A DNA stretch of 64,000 nucleotides from Methylobacterium fujisawaense (GTDB lineage Bacteria; Pseudomonadota; Alphaproteobacteria; Rhizobiales; Beijerinckiaceae), in contig NZ_JACJIM010000004.1 in the NCBI RefSeq assembly GCF_014138435.1, positions 186,001 through 250,000 of the forward strand. Direction: 5' to 3'. Below the pieces are notes generated by a model, which was not told where the DNA came from, searched no databases, and was given only the letters and a program-made list of their open reading frames with translations. This document shows, in pieces, positions 30,962-39,005 of the stretch. Both the position numbers and the translations under genes were made by a program. Position 1 is the stretch's first letter. Every line of letters begins with the position of its first letter.

Positions 30962-31228
30962 TTGCGTTCAGCGATCATCACCGCCGCCCTGCTGGCGGCC
31001 CTCGGCGGCGTCGTCGCGATCCCGGCCTCCGCCGCGCCGATCGGCCCCGGCACCGGCGTTTCGGCGCCCGCCGATATCGTTTCGACCGTCCAGATGGATC
31101 GGATGGAGCGGCGCATGATGCGGCGTGACATGGAGCGCCGGATGATGCGGCACCGGATGGAGCGGCACATGATGCGCCGCGAGATGCGTCACCGCATGAT
31201 GCGTCGCGAGATGATGCACCGCATGTAA
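30962..31228 (+). CDS. Small secreted Met/Arg-rich nonapeptide-repeat protein
   Basis: 88 residues, starting at TTG with GAGAGGA at suitable spacing. A Sec signal peptide comes first (RSAIITAALLAALGGVVAI, cleavage near ASAAP), then a short linker, then a C-terminal domain made of nine-residue repeats: MERRMMRRD, MERRMMRHR, MERHMMRRE, MRHRMMRRE and a partial MMHRM. Nearly every residue there is Met, Arg, His or Glu, so the domain is strongly basic and probably helical. Met- and His-rich exported proteins often bind Cu(I) or Ag(I) or act as oxidant sinks, but no function is shown. I do not recognise a family. Confidence 0.7.
   Translation: MRSAIITAALLAALGGVVAIPASAAPIGPGTGVSAPADIVSTVQMDRMERRMMRRDMERRMMRHRMERHMMRREMRHRMMRREMMHRM
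31103..31228 (+). repeat. 27-bp tandem coding repeat, four copies plus a partial
   Basis: Units at 31103-31129, 31130-31156, 31157-31183 and 31184-31210, then a 15-bp partial unit and the stop codon. Each unit encodes M-x-x-R/H-M-M-R-R/H-x. The copies differ at several bases, mostly changing R/H/E, so the array is old or selected, not a fresh slippage product. Confidence 0.85.
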
Positions 31229-31584
31229 CGGCGATCCGCGTCGGGTCCGGCGGAAGGCCGGGCTCGACGCGCAGGCTTCGGGAGCTTGCCGCGGCAGGCT
31301 CCCGACAGAGGGGGGCGTGGACCGGCGCCCGACCCCGGACGTCACCCGTGCGGGACGCCGAGCATGTCCGCGGCGGACCGGTCCGCGGAGCCCCTGCCCC
31401 CGCCGACGTCGATAGTCCGGGATCCGGAGCCGGCCCGCGATGCCGCGCCCGGCAGGATCCGGATCCTCGCCCGATCCGCAGGCCCGGCGGTCCTCCCGGA
31501 CAGCGCCGCGCGCCGCTACGTCCGGGACGATCGAACCATCCGTGGCGCTGTGCGTTTCAAGGCACCGAAAGGGAGATTGGTACA
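31229..31584. other. Intergenic region between two small secreted-protein genes
   Basis: 356 bp. Apart from one hairpin near its left end it shows no clear gene. An open frame on the plus strand (31286-31588) exists but its protein is a Pro/Arg/Ala-rich string without a signal or recognisable domain. The promoter for the next gene should lie near its right end. Confidence 0.45.
31279..31304 (+). terminator. Hairpin after the Met-rich gene
   Basis: CGGGAGCTTGCC, two bases and GGCAGGCTCCCG form a 12-bp stem with one mismatch, 50 bp past the stop codon. No T tract follows. Confidence 0.45.
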
Positions 31585-31908
31585 ATGAAGGCGTTTCTGG
31601 CAGCGGCCGCGGTGAGCCTCGGAATCTTGGGCGTCGTCGGCCCGGTCTCGGCACAGCCGCGCCCCGATTACGACGATTACGGCGGTCGCGGTTACCGTGA
31701 TCGCGGCGACTACGATTACCGCGACCGCGACCGCGGCTACCGCGATCGGGACGATTATCGGGGACGCGCCAATTACGGGTTCGATGAACGGGAATACCTG
31801 CGCTGCAATCCGGACGTCCGCCGCGCCGTGGCCAACGGCCAGATGGAATCGGGCGCCGCCCATTACCGGGTGTTCGGGCGTCGCGAGGGCCGCCGTCTGA
31901 GCTGCTGA
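31585..31908 (+). CDS. Small secreted YRDRD-repeat protein with a C-terminal NPDV/EGR motif
   Basis: 107 residues. The signal peptide is MKAFLAAAAVSLGILGVVGPVSAQ. The middle is a low-complexity Tyr/Arg/Asp stretch (repeats of RGYRDRG, YDYRDRD, RGYRDRD). The C-terminus FDEREYLRCNPDVRRAVANG ... AHYRVFGRREGRRLSC matches a motif, YLxxNPDVxxA..HYxxFGxxEGR, that I recall from many secreted alphaproteobacterial proteins. A Cys in the motif and one at the very end could pair. GGGAGA precedes the ATG. Role unknown; surface or matrix association is a guess. Confidence 0.75.
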   Translation: MKAFLAAAAVSLGILGVVGPVSAQPRPDYDDYGGRGYRDRGDYDYRDRDRGYRDRDDYRGRANYGFDEREYLRCNPDVRRAVANGQMESGAAHYRVFGRREGRRLSC

Positions 31909-31941
31909 CCGGATCGCCGGACCCCGCTCGACCGGGCGCGC

Positions 31942-34632
31942 CTATCGGGCGCGAGCCCGGTCGTGCAGCAGGTTGATGATCAGCGCCGTCCAGCCGGTCT
32001 GATGCGCGGCGCCGAGCCCCCTGCCGGTGTCGCCATCGAAGAATTCGTGAAACAGCAGCGGCTCCTCGGCACCGGGCGCCGGGGCGATCGGCTCGCGGGG
32101 CCCGAGGGCGGGCCGCCGGCCGGTCTCGTCCCTGGCGAACAGGGCGATCAGCCGGTCCTCGAGGGCGTCCGCGATGGCGCTGAGCGTCAGCATCGCGCCT
32201 GAGCCCGTCGGATACTCCACCCGGAAGTCGTCGCCGTAATAGGTATGGAAGCGCCGTAGCGCCTCGACGATCAGGAAGTTCATCGGCATCCAGACAGGCC
32301 CGCGCCAGTTCGAATTGCCGCCGAACATGTTCGAGGTGGAATCGGCCGGGTCGTACCGGACCGTGAAGGAAGCGCCCAGCTCGTTGAGCACGTAGGGCGC
32401 GTCGCGGTGGACCTTCGACAGCGAGCGTATGCCGTAGGGCGAGAGGAACTCGGCCTCGTCGAGCATGCGGCGCAGCAGGGCCTTCATCCGGTGCCCGCGC
32501 AGCAGCGACAGCAGCTTGCGGTCCTTCACGCCGCCCTCGGTCCAGCGGGAGACCAGCTGGGCGAGATGGGGCCGGTTCTCCAGAACCCAGTTCAGGCGCC
32601 GGGCGAAGTCCGGCAGCCGGTGGAGCACGGAGGGCTCGATCACCTCCACGGCGAAGAGCGGGACCAGCCCGACCATGGAGCGGACCCGCAGCGGCAGCAT
32701 CCCGCCGCCGGGGATGTCGACCTCGTCGTAGTAGAATTCGTCGGCCTCGTCCCACAGGCCGAAGCCGTCGCCGCCGCCTTCGCCGCCCATGTCGGTCATG
32801 GCCTCGGCGATGAGCAGGAAGTGCTCGAAAAACTTGGACGCGGTGCTCTCGTAGACGTCGTTGTGGAGGGCAAGCTCCAGGGCGATGCGCATCATGTTGA
32901 GCGCGTACATCGCCATCCAGGCGGTGCCGTCGGCCTGGTGCACCACCCCGAAGCCCGGGGGCGGGCGCGAGCGGTCGAACACGCCGACATTGTCGAGCCC
33001 CAGGAAGCCCCCCTGGAACACGTTGCGGCCCTGCGCGTCCTTGCGGTTCACCCACCAGGAGAAGTTGATCAGGAGCTTGTGGAACACGCCTTCCAGGAAG
33101 GCGAGGTCGCCGCGCCCGCCCCGCCGGTCCCGGTCGATCTCGAACACCCGGTAGGTGGCCCAGGCATGGACCGGCGGGTTGGCGTCGCCGAACTCCCACT
33201 CGTAGGCCGGGAGCTGGCCGTTCGGGTGCATGTACCATTCGCGGGTGAGCAGCAGGAGCTGCTTCTTGGCGAAGTCCGGGTCCAGCAGGGCGAGCGGCAG
33301 GCAGTGGAAGGCGAGGTCCCAGGCGGCGAACCAGGGATATTCCCAGGTGTCGGGCATCGACAGCACGTCGGCCGCCGCGAAGTGGCGCCACTGGCCGTTG
33401 CGGCCGCCCGCGCGCCCCCGCGGCGGCGGCGGCTGGAGCGGGTCGCCCTCCAGCCAGCGCCGCACGTCGTAGCTGTAGAGCTGCTTCGACCAGATCAGGC
33501 CGGCGGCGGCCTGGCGGAAGATGGCGCGGGAATCCGGGCTCGCGATGCCGTCCTGCAATTCCTCGTAGAACGCGTCCGCCTCGGCCACCCGGCGGCGGAC
33601 CAGCGACCCGTCATCGACCACCCGGGGGCGCGTGCCCGCCGACAGCCGCAGGCGGATCCGGGCGGTTTCCCCGGGCGCCAGCCGCAGCGCGTAGTGGAGG
33701 CCGAGCTTGGTGCCCGTGTCCCGGCGCACCGAAGCGGGATCGCCGCCGACGATCGCCGCGTGGAGCCCGTCCTTGAACGGCCCGGCGGCGTCCGGCTGCC
33801 CGCCGTGCCGCCGCAGGTTGGTGTCGTTCTCGCAGAACAGGAGGTCCGGCATCCCGTCGAAGGCGAGCCGGTACGGCCCGAGCCGGTCATGCGTGCAGAC
33901 CACGCCCCCGTCGGGGGCGCAGGCGATCCGCGGGCGCGCCTGCCCGGCCTGCCAGGACCACGTGTTGCGGAACCAGAGCTGCGGGACGAGGTGGAGGTCG
34001 GCGGCCTCGGGCCCCCGGTTCAGCGCGGTGATCACCGCGTGGATGTCGTCGGCGTCGGCCTTGGCGTATTCCACCGTGACGTCGAAGAACCGGTTCCCGT
34101 CGAAGAGCCCCGTCTCCTCGATCTCGTATTCGGGCTGCTCCCGCCCGCGCCGCATGTTCTCGCCGACGAGGTCCTCGTACGGGAAGGCCGCCTGCGGATA
34201 GCGGTAGAGCATCTTCAGGTAGGCATGGCTCGGGACCGCGTCGAGGTAGTGGTAGACCTCCTTCACGTCCTCGCCGTGGTTGCCCTCCTGGTTGGTCAGG
34301 CCGAACAGCCGCTCCTTGAGGATGCGGTCGCGCCCGTTCCAGAGGGCCAGGGCCAGGCAGAGGCTGCCGCGCTCGTCGCAGATCCCCGCCAGCCCATCCT
34401 CGCCCCAGCGATAGGCGCGCGAGCGGGCGTCCTCGTGCGTCAGGGCGGCCCAGGCGTTGCCGCAGGGGCTGTAATCCTCCCGCACGGTCCCCCATTGCCG
34501 CTCGCTGAGATAGGGCCCCCAGAGCGACCACGCCCGGTCGCCCCGGCCCTGCTCGGCGATCCGGCGGCGCTCGGCCCAGCCCACCGACGCGTCCCGGGAG
34601 TCGTCACGATCCTCGTCCACGCGCGGCCCCAT
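31942..34632 (-). CDS. Large GH63-like (MGH1-type) glycoside hydrolase
   Basis: About 896 residues with no signal peptide. The start is the conserved LWGPYLSERQWGTVREDYS block. A beta-sandwich-like N-terminal part follows, then an (alpha/alpha)6 barrel (LSMPDTWEYPWFAAWDLAFHCLPLALLDPDFAKKQLLLL, then NPPVHAWATYRVFE and GGNSNWRGPVWMPMNFLIVEAL). Family members resemble mannosyl-oligosaccharide glucosidase and probably cut alpha-glucosides such as trehalose-, glucosylglycerate- or oligosaccharide-type compounds in the cytosol. Start uncertain: a GTG 75 bases upstream adds a Pro-rich stretch without family support. Confidence 0.85.
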   Translation of the reverse strand: MGPRVDEDRDDSRDASVGWAERRRIAEQGRGDRAWSLWGPYLSERQWGTVREDYSPCGNAWAALTHEDARSRAYRWGEDGLAGICDERGSLCLALALWNGRDRILKERLFGLTNQEGNHGEDVKEVYHYLDAVPSHAYLKMLYRYPQAAFPYEDLVGENMRRGREQPEYEIEETGLFDGNRFFDVTVEYAKADADDIHAVITALNRGPEAADLHLVPQLWFRNTWSWQAGQARPRIACAPDGGVVCTHDRLGPYRLAFDGMPDLLFCENDTNLRRHGGQPDAAGPFKDGLHAAIVGGDPASVRRDTGTKLGLHYALRLAPGETARIRLRLSAGTRPRVVDDGSLVRRRVAEADAFYEELQDGIASPDSRAIFRQAAAGLIWSKQLYSYDVRRWLEGDPLQPPPPRGRAGGRNGQWRHFAAADVLSMPDTWEYPWFAAWDLAFHCLPLALLDPDFAKKQLLLLTREWYMHPNGQLPAYEWEFGDANPPVHAWATYRVFEIDRDRRGGRGDLAFLEGVFHKLLINFSWWVNRKDAQGRNVFQGGFLGLDNVGVFDRSRPPPGFGVVHQADGTAWMAMYALNMMRIALELALHNDVYESTASKFFEHFLLIAEAMTDMGGEGGGDGFGLWDEADEFYYDEVDIPGGGMLPLRVRSMVGLVPLFAVEVIEPSVLHRLPDFARRLNWVLENRPHLAQLVSRWTEGGVKDRKLLSLLRGHRMKALLRRMLDEAEFLSPYGIRSLSKVHRDAPYVLNELGASFTVRYDPADSTSNMFGGNSNWRGPVWMPMNFLIVEALRRFHTYYGDDFRVEYPTGSGAMLTLSAIADALEDRLIALFARDETGRRPALGPREPIAPAPGAEEPLLFHEFFDGDTGRGLGAAHQTGWTALIINLLHDRARAR

Positions 34633-34984
34633 CAGCCGCGTCCCGGACGCGGTCTCGGACGGCGGGGGACGGGGGCGCGGCGGGGACGGGAGGCGGCCAT
34701 CGGTCACGACGGTTTGCTGCGGATGCGCCGGCCCGATGCATCATTGACGCCATCCCGACCCGGCCGCCCGCACGGCCACCGCACGGCTCCGTGAGGACCC
34801 GTCCGCCGGCCCCGCGGCGCGCCCGGCCCGGGACCATCCGGGCCCGCCCCGGAAAACTTGACCCTGCGCAAGGTGAGCGACAGGATCGGTCTGGATGATC
34901 TGCGACTCGACGCGCGGCGATGCACGTTGATCTGTCCGAACTCAGCGTTCGTCGGCGATCTGACCGGCCGCATCTGGGGGAACG

Positions 34985-36118
34985 ATGACGCAATTACTGA
35001 GGGCCGGCCTGGCCGGGCTGCTGTTCATGACCGCGGCGCAGGGGCAGGAGGGCGGCGCGCCGGTGAAGATCGGCGTCGCCGCGCCCATGACCGGGCCGAA
35101 CGCGGCCTTCGGCGCCCAGATCCGGAACGGCGTGAGCCAGGCGGTCGAAGACCTCAACAAGGCGGGCACGCTGAAGGGGAGGACGCTGACGGTCACGGTC
35201 GGCGACGACGCCTCCGACCCGAAGCAGGGCGTCTCGGTGGCCAACAAGTTCGCCAGCGACGGCGTGAAGATGGTCGTCGGCGACTACAATTCCGGCGTCA
35301 CGATCCCGGCCTCGGACGTCTACCTCGACGCCGGCATCATCCAGATCACGCCGGCCTCCACGAGCGTGAAGTTCACCGAGCGCGGGATGTGGAACACGTT
35401 CCGCACCTGCAGCCGCGACGACCAGCAGGGCGCGGTGGCGGGCAGCTATCTGGCCGCGCACTTCCCGGGCCAGAAGATCGCCTTCGTCCACGACAAGACG
35501 CCCTACGGCAAGGGGCTGGCCGACGAGACGCTGAAGGCGTTCCGGGCCAAGGGCGGCAAGGAGGTGCTGTACGAGGGCATCAACCCGGGCGAGAAGGACT
35601 ACGCGGCCCTCGTCTCCAAGATGAAGTCGGCCAATGTCGACGTCGTCTATTTCGGCGGCGTGCACACCGAGGCCGGGCTGATCATCCGGCAGATGCGCGA
35701 TCAGGGCCTCGCCGCCCGCATGATGAGCGGCGACGCCATCCCCGACAAGGAATTCGTCCAGATCGCCGGCCCGGGCGCGGCCGGGACCCTGATGACCTTT
35801 GCGCCGGATGCCCGCAAGAACCCGAACGCCAAGGGCGTGGTGGCGGCCTTCAACGCCCGGGGCATCGATCCCGAGGCCTACACGCTCTACGCCTACGCGG
35901 CCGTGCAGGTCCTGGCCAAGGCCATGGCAGAGACGGGCTCCAGCGACGGGAAGGCGCTCGCCGACTGGCTGCACCAGGGCAAGCCGGTGGACACGGTGGT
36001 CGGGCCTATCGCCTACGACAGGAAGGGCGACCTCACCCGGCCCGACTACGTCATCTACGCGTGGACCAAGGGGCCGGACGGCCGGATCGACTATGCCGGG
36101 CACGAGGTGGCCCCGTAG
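34985..36118 (+). CDS. Branched-chain amino acid-type ABC transporter substrate-binding protein
   Basis: 377 residues with a short signal peptide, then the type I periplasmic-binding fold of the LivJ/LivK family (VKIGVAAPMTGPNAAFGAQIRNGVSQAVEDLN, VVGDYNSGVTIPASDVYLDAGIIQITPAST, then YGKGLADETLKAFRAKGGKEV). No permease or ATPase gene is adjacent, so it must share a transporter encoded elsewhere or act as a sensor. It lies 141 bp upstream of the LysR and galactarate genes on the same strand. Its ligand could be an amino acid or, by context only, an organic acid. Its stop codon falls inside a 19-bp duplication. Confidence 0.9.
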   Translation: MTQLLRAGLAGLLFMTAAQGQEGGAPVKIGVAAPMTGPNAAFGAQIRNGVSQAVEDLNKAGTLKGRTLTVTVGDDASDPKQGVSVANKFASDGVKMVVGDYNSGVTIPASDVYLDAGIIQITPASTSVKFTERGMWNTFRTCSRDDQQGAVAGSYLAAHFPGQKIAFVHDKTPYGKGLADETLKAFRAKGGKEVLYEGINPGEKDYAALVSKMKSANVDVVYFGGVHTEAGLIIRQMRDQGLAARMMSGDAIPDKEFVQIAGPGAAGTLMTFAPDARKNPNAKGVVAAFNARGIDPEAYTLYAYAAVQVLAKAMAETGSSDGKALADWLHQGKPVDTVVGPIAYDRKGDLTRPDYVIYAWTKGPDGRIDYAGHEVAP

Positions 36119-36138
36119 GCACGAGGTGACCCCGTAGG
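36101..36138 (+). repeat. 19-bp tandem duplication across a stop codon
   Basis: CACGAGGTGGCCCCGTAGG and CACGAGGTGACCCCGTAGG lie head to tail with one base change. The first copy contains the stop codon of the binding-protein gene and the second lies just after it, so the reading frame is not affected. Confidence 0.85.
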
Positions 36139-36259
36139 CCGGTCGGGGCCGGAGGCCGCCGCCTCAGCTAATTGGATGAGGGCGGCCCTCTCAACGCAGC
36201 CGCCGCGACGGCCTTATGCTCCCGCCCGACTGCGCCGCGGTCCGGAAGAGGGAGCCTTC

Positions 36260-37150
36260 ATGTTCGATTTCAGCCAGCTCCGGTGCTTCGCCGCCGTGGC
36301 GGAGGAGCTGCATTTCGGGCGCGCGGCCGCCCGGCTGAACATGACGCAGCCGCCGCTGTCGCGGCAGATCCAGGTTCTGGAGCGCGTCCTCGACGTGCAG
36401 CTCCTGGAGCGCACCAGCCGCACCGTCCGGCTGACCGCCGCCGGCCGCAGCTTCCTGCCCGAGGCGCAGCGCATCCTGCGGCTGGCCGAGACCGCGACCC
36501 ACGTCACCCGGCAGGTGGCGGCGGGGCGCGCGGGCGTCCTCAAGTTCGGCTTCACGGCGGCCTCGGCCTACGACTTCCTGCCGCGCCTCGTCACCGCGTT
36601 GCGGCGGGCGCTGCCGGACGTGACGCTCGCGTTGCGCGAGATGGTCAGCAAGGATCAGATCGAGGAACTCCTCGCCGGCCGGATCGACGCCGCGCTGGTG
36701 CGGCCGCCGGTGACGCATCCGGACCTGATCGCCGTCCGGGCGCTGGCCGAGCCCCTCGTGGTGGCCCTGCCGGCCGGGAACCCCCTGGCCCTGCGCGACC
36801 GGCTCACCCCCGCCGATCTCGGGCGCGAGCCGCTCATCGGCTACGCGCCCAACGAGGCGCGCTACTTCCACGACCTCGTCCTCGGCCTGCTCGCCGAGGC
36901 CGAGATCCAGCCCCCGATGGTCCAGCAGCTGACGCAGATCCACTCGATCCTGGCCCTCGTCCGGGCGGCGCTCGGCATCGCCCTGGTGCCGGCCGCCGCC
37001 GAGCGCCTGCGCTTCGAGGGCGTGGTGTTCCGGCCGCTCGCCCTGCCCGCCCCGCGCCCGGTGGAACTCCTCCTCGCGTGGCGGCGCGATGCGGATGACC
37101 CGCTGATCGCCCGGCTGGTCTCGATCCTGGCCGAGATGCCCCCACCGTGA
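36260..37150 (+). CDS. LysR family transcriptional regulator
   Basis: 296 residues. The winged HTH is at the N-terminus (FDFSQLRCFAAVAEELHFGRAAARLNMTQPPLSRQIQVLE). The periplasmic-binding-like effector domain begins near residue 90 (VLKFGFTAASAYDFLPRLV). It lies upstream of garL, garR and garD on the same strand and is most likely their activator, with a sugar acid as effector. Unlike most LysR genes it is not divergent from its presumed target. GAGGGAG precedes the ATG; the longer upstream frame is not LysR-like. Confidence 0.92.
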   Translation: MFDFSQLRCFAAVAEELHFGRAAARLNMTQPPLSRQIQVLERVLDVQLLERTSRTVRLTAAGRSFLPEAQRILRLAETATHVTRQVAAGRAGVLKFGFTAASAYDFLPRLVTALRRALPDVTLALREMVSKDQIEELLAGRIDAALVRPPVTHPDLIAVRALAEPLVVALPAGNPLALRDRLTPADLGREPLIGYAPNEARYFHDLVLGLLAEAEIQPPMVQQLTQIHSILALVRAALGIALVPAAAERLRFEGVVFRPLALPAPRPVELLLAWRRDADDPLIARLVSILAEMPPP

Positions 37151-37161
37151 CGGGGCCTCCG

Positions 37162-37184
37162 ATTGATGCATGTTCGGCATCGAT
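37162..37184 (+). promoter_or_regulatory. Inverted repeat, candidate LysR site before garL
   Basis: ATTGATGC-N7-GCATCGAT, one mismatch, lies between the LysR gene and garL, about 100 bp upstream of the garL start. The geometry suits a LysR recognition site. A TTGACC at 37202-37207 may be the -35 box, but no good -10 is seen. Confidence 0.45.
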
Positions 37185-37284
37185 CGATCCAGTGTTTGGC
37201 TTTGACCTGGCACCGGAAGGCTGCGCGTGATGGGGCGGACGGCGCGCAGACGCCGCGACGCGTGCGCGCCCAGGGAGGATCGTG

Positions 37285-38049
37285 ATGGACAGCCTCACCA
37301 ACCGCTTCAAGGCGGCCCTCGCCGAGGGGCGCCAGCAGATCGGCCTGTGGTGCAGCCTCGCGAGCCCGATCTCCACCGAGGTGGTCGCCGGGGCCGGGTT
37401 CGACTGGCTGCTCCTCGACATGGAGCACTCGGCCAACGATCTCCGGGACATCTACGCCCAGCTCCAGGCCATGATGGAGGGCGACACGCACCCGATGGTG
37501 CGGGTGCCGAGCGACGACCCGATCACCATCAAGCGCATCCTCGATGCCGGCGCGCAGTCGCTGATGATCCCCAACATCGACGATGCCGAGCAGGCCGCCC
37601 GGGTGGTCGCGGCGACGCGCTACGCGCCCCGCGGCATCCGCGGCTTCTCGCAGGCGCCCCGCGCCGCCCGGTTCGGCCGGATCAAGGACTACCACACCCG
37701 CTGCGAGGCCGAGATCTTCGTGGCGGTGCAGGTCGAGTCCCGCCGCGCCCTCGACAATCTGGACGCGATCGCCGCCGTCGAGGGCGTGGACGGCGTGTTC
37801 ATCGGGCCCGGCGACCTCTCCACCAGCCTCGGCCATGTCGGCCAGCAGGGCCACCCGGAGGTGGTCGCCACCATCGAGGCGGCGGTCGCGCGGATCGTCC
37901 GGGCCGGCAAGCATGCCGGCATCCTCACGCCGAGCGAGGAGCTGGCCCGCCGCTACATCGCCGCCGGCACCCGCTTCACCGCGGTGGGCTCCGACATGGG
38001 GCTGCTCGCCCGCGGCTCCGAGGCGCTGGCCGCCCGCTTCCGCGCCTGA
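37285..38049 (+). CDS. garL: HpcH/HpaI family aldolase, 2-dehydro-3-deoxyglucarate aldolase type
   Basis: 254 residues of the class II pyruvate aldolase family. Metal ligands lie in the context LLLDMEHSANDL and AVQVESRRALDN, and the pyruvate-binding region is VDGVFIGPGDLSTSLG. It should split 5-keto-4-deoxy-D-glucarate into pyruvate and tartronate semialdehyde, fitting the reductase and dehydratase genes that follow. Related aldolases act on 2-keto-3-deoxyrhamnonate or 4-hydroxy-2-ketoheptanedioate; the neighbours favour GarL. A GTG sits three bases before the chosen ATG, but GGGAGGA spacing favours the ATG. Confidence 0.87.
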   Translation: MDSLTNRFKAALAEGRQQIGLWCSLASPISTEVVAGAGFDWLLLDMEHSANDLRDIYAQLQAMMEGDTHPMVRVPSDDPITIKRILDAGAQSLMIPNIDDAEQAARVVAATRYAPRGIRGFSQAPRAARFGRIKDYHTRCEAEIFVAVQVESRRALDNLDAIAAVEGVDGVFIGPGDLSTSLGHVGQQGHPEVVATIEAAVARIVRAGKHAGILTPSEELARRYIAAGTRFTAVGSDMGLLARGSEALAARFRA

Positions 38050-38073
38050 ACACCGCAACCGGGATCGACACGC

Positions 38074-38961
38074 ATGAACATCGGATTCATCGGCCTCGGC
38101 ATCATGGGCGCGCCCATGGCCGGACACCTGATCGCGGCGGGCCACAGCCTGTTCCTCAAGACCCGGCGCAGCGTGCCCGAAGCGCTGCTTGCCGCGGGCG
38201 GCACCGCCTGCGCCACGGCGGCCGCGGTGGCCGAGCGCGCCGACACGATCATCCTGATGCTGCCCGACACCCCGGACGTGGAGCAGGTCCTGTTCGGCGC
38301 CGACGGCGTCGCCGAAGGCCTGTCCCCCGGCAAGACCGTGATCGACATGAGCTCGATCGCGCCGCTGGCCACCAAGGACTTCGCCGCCCGGATCGCCGAG
38401 CGGGGCGGCGCCTATCTCGACGCGCCGGTCTCCGGCGGCGAGGTCGGAGCGAAGAACGCCGCGCTCTCGATCATGGTCGGCGGCGAGCCGGAGGCTTTTG
38501 AGCGCGCCCGGCCGCTCTTCGAGGCGATGGGCAAGACCGTGACCCATGTCGGCCCGGTCGGCGCAGGCCAGGTCGCCAAGGTGGCCAACCAGATCATCGT
38601 CGCCCTGACGATCGAGGCGGTGGCCGAGGGGTTGCTCTTCGCCTCGAAGGCCGGCGCCGACCCCGCCAAGGTGCGGCAGGCGATCACCGGCGGGCTGGCC
38701 ACCTCGCGCATCCTGGAGCTGCACGGCGCGCGGATGATCGAGCGGACCTTCGATCCCGGCTTCCGCATCGGCCTGCACCAGAAGGACCTCAACCTCGCCC
38801 TTGATGGGGCCCGGACGCTGGGCCTCAGCCTGCCCGCCACGGCTTTGGCCCAGCAGCTGTTCTCGGCCTGCGTGGCGCAGGGCGGCGCGGCCTGGGACCA
38901 TTCGGCGATGGTGAAGGCGCTCGAGTCCCTCGCGAACCACGCCGTCGGCGACGCCGCCTGA
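38074..38961 (+). CDS. garR: 2-hydroxy-3-oxopropionate (tartronate semialdehyde) reductase
   Basis: 295 residues of the beta-hydroxyacid dehydrogenase family. The Rossmann motif is [16 protein letters not shown], the substrate-binding stretch is [16 protein letters not shown], and the catalytic Lys is Lys169 in [11 protein letters not shown]. It reduces tartronate semialdehyde to D-glycerate with NAD(P)H, taking the product of the aldolase encoded 24 bp upstream. The same step also serves glyoxylate and allantoin use in bacteria (GlxR), but the operon argues for galactarate. Confidence 0.93.
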   Translation: MNIGFIGLGIMGAPMAGHLIAAGHSLFLKTRRSVPEALLAAGGTACATAAAVAERADTIILMLPDTPDVEQVLFGADGVAEGLSPGKTVIDMSSIAPLATKDFAARIAERGGAYLDAPVSGGEVGAKNAALSIMVGGEPEAFERARPLFEAMGKTVTHVGPVGAGQVAKVANQIIVALTIEAVAEGLLFASKAGADPAKVRQAITGGLATSRILELHGARMIERTFDPGFRIGLHQKDLNLALDGARTLGLSLPATALAQQLFSACVAQGGAAWDHSAMVKALESLANHAVGDAA

Positions 38962-39005
38962 TCACGCCAGAAGCCCGGACGGGCGCGTCACGGAAGGAGC
39001 CTCCG

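Noticed and set aside
31103..31228. Repeats as a possible CRISPR-like array
   Set aside because: Units are directly adjacent with no spacers and stay in frame in a protein with a signal peptide.
31286..31588. 100-codon frame between the two small secreted-protein genes
   Set aside because: Pro/Arg/Ala-rich string, no signal, no ribosome-binding site, and it runs into the start of the next real gene in another frame.
32407..34794. 795-codon open frame on the plus strand, antisense to the glycosidase
   Set aside because: No domains; composition is that of a mirrored GC-rich gene. The minus-strand protein has clear family motifs.
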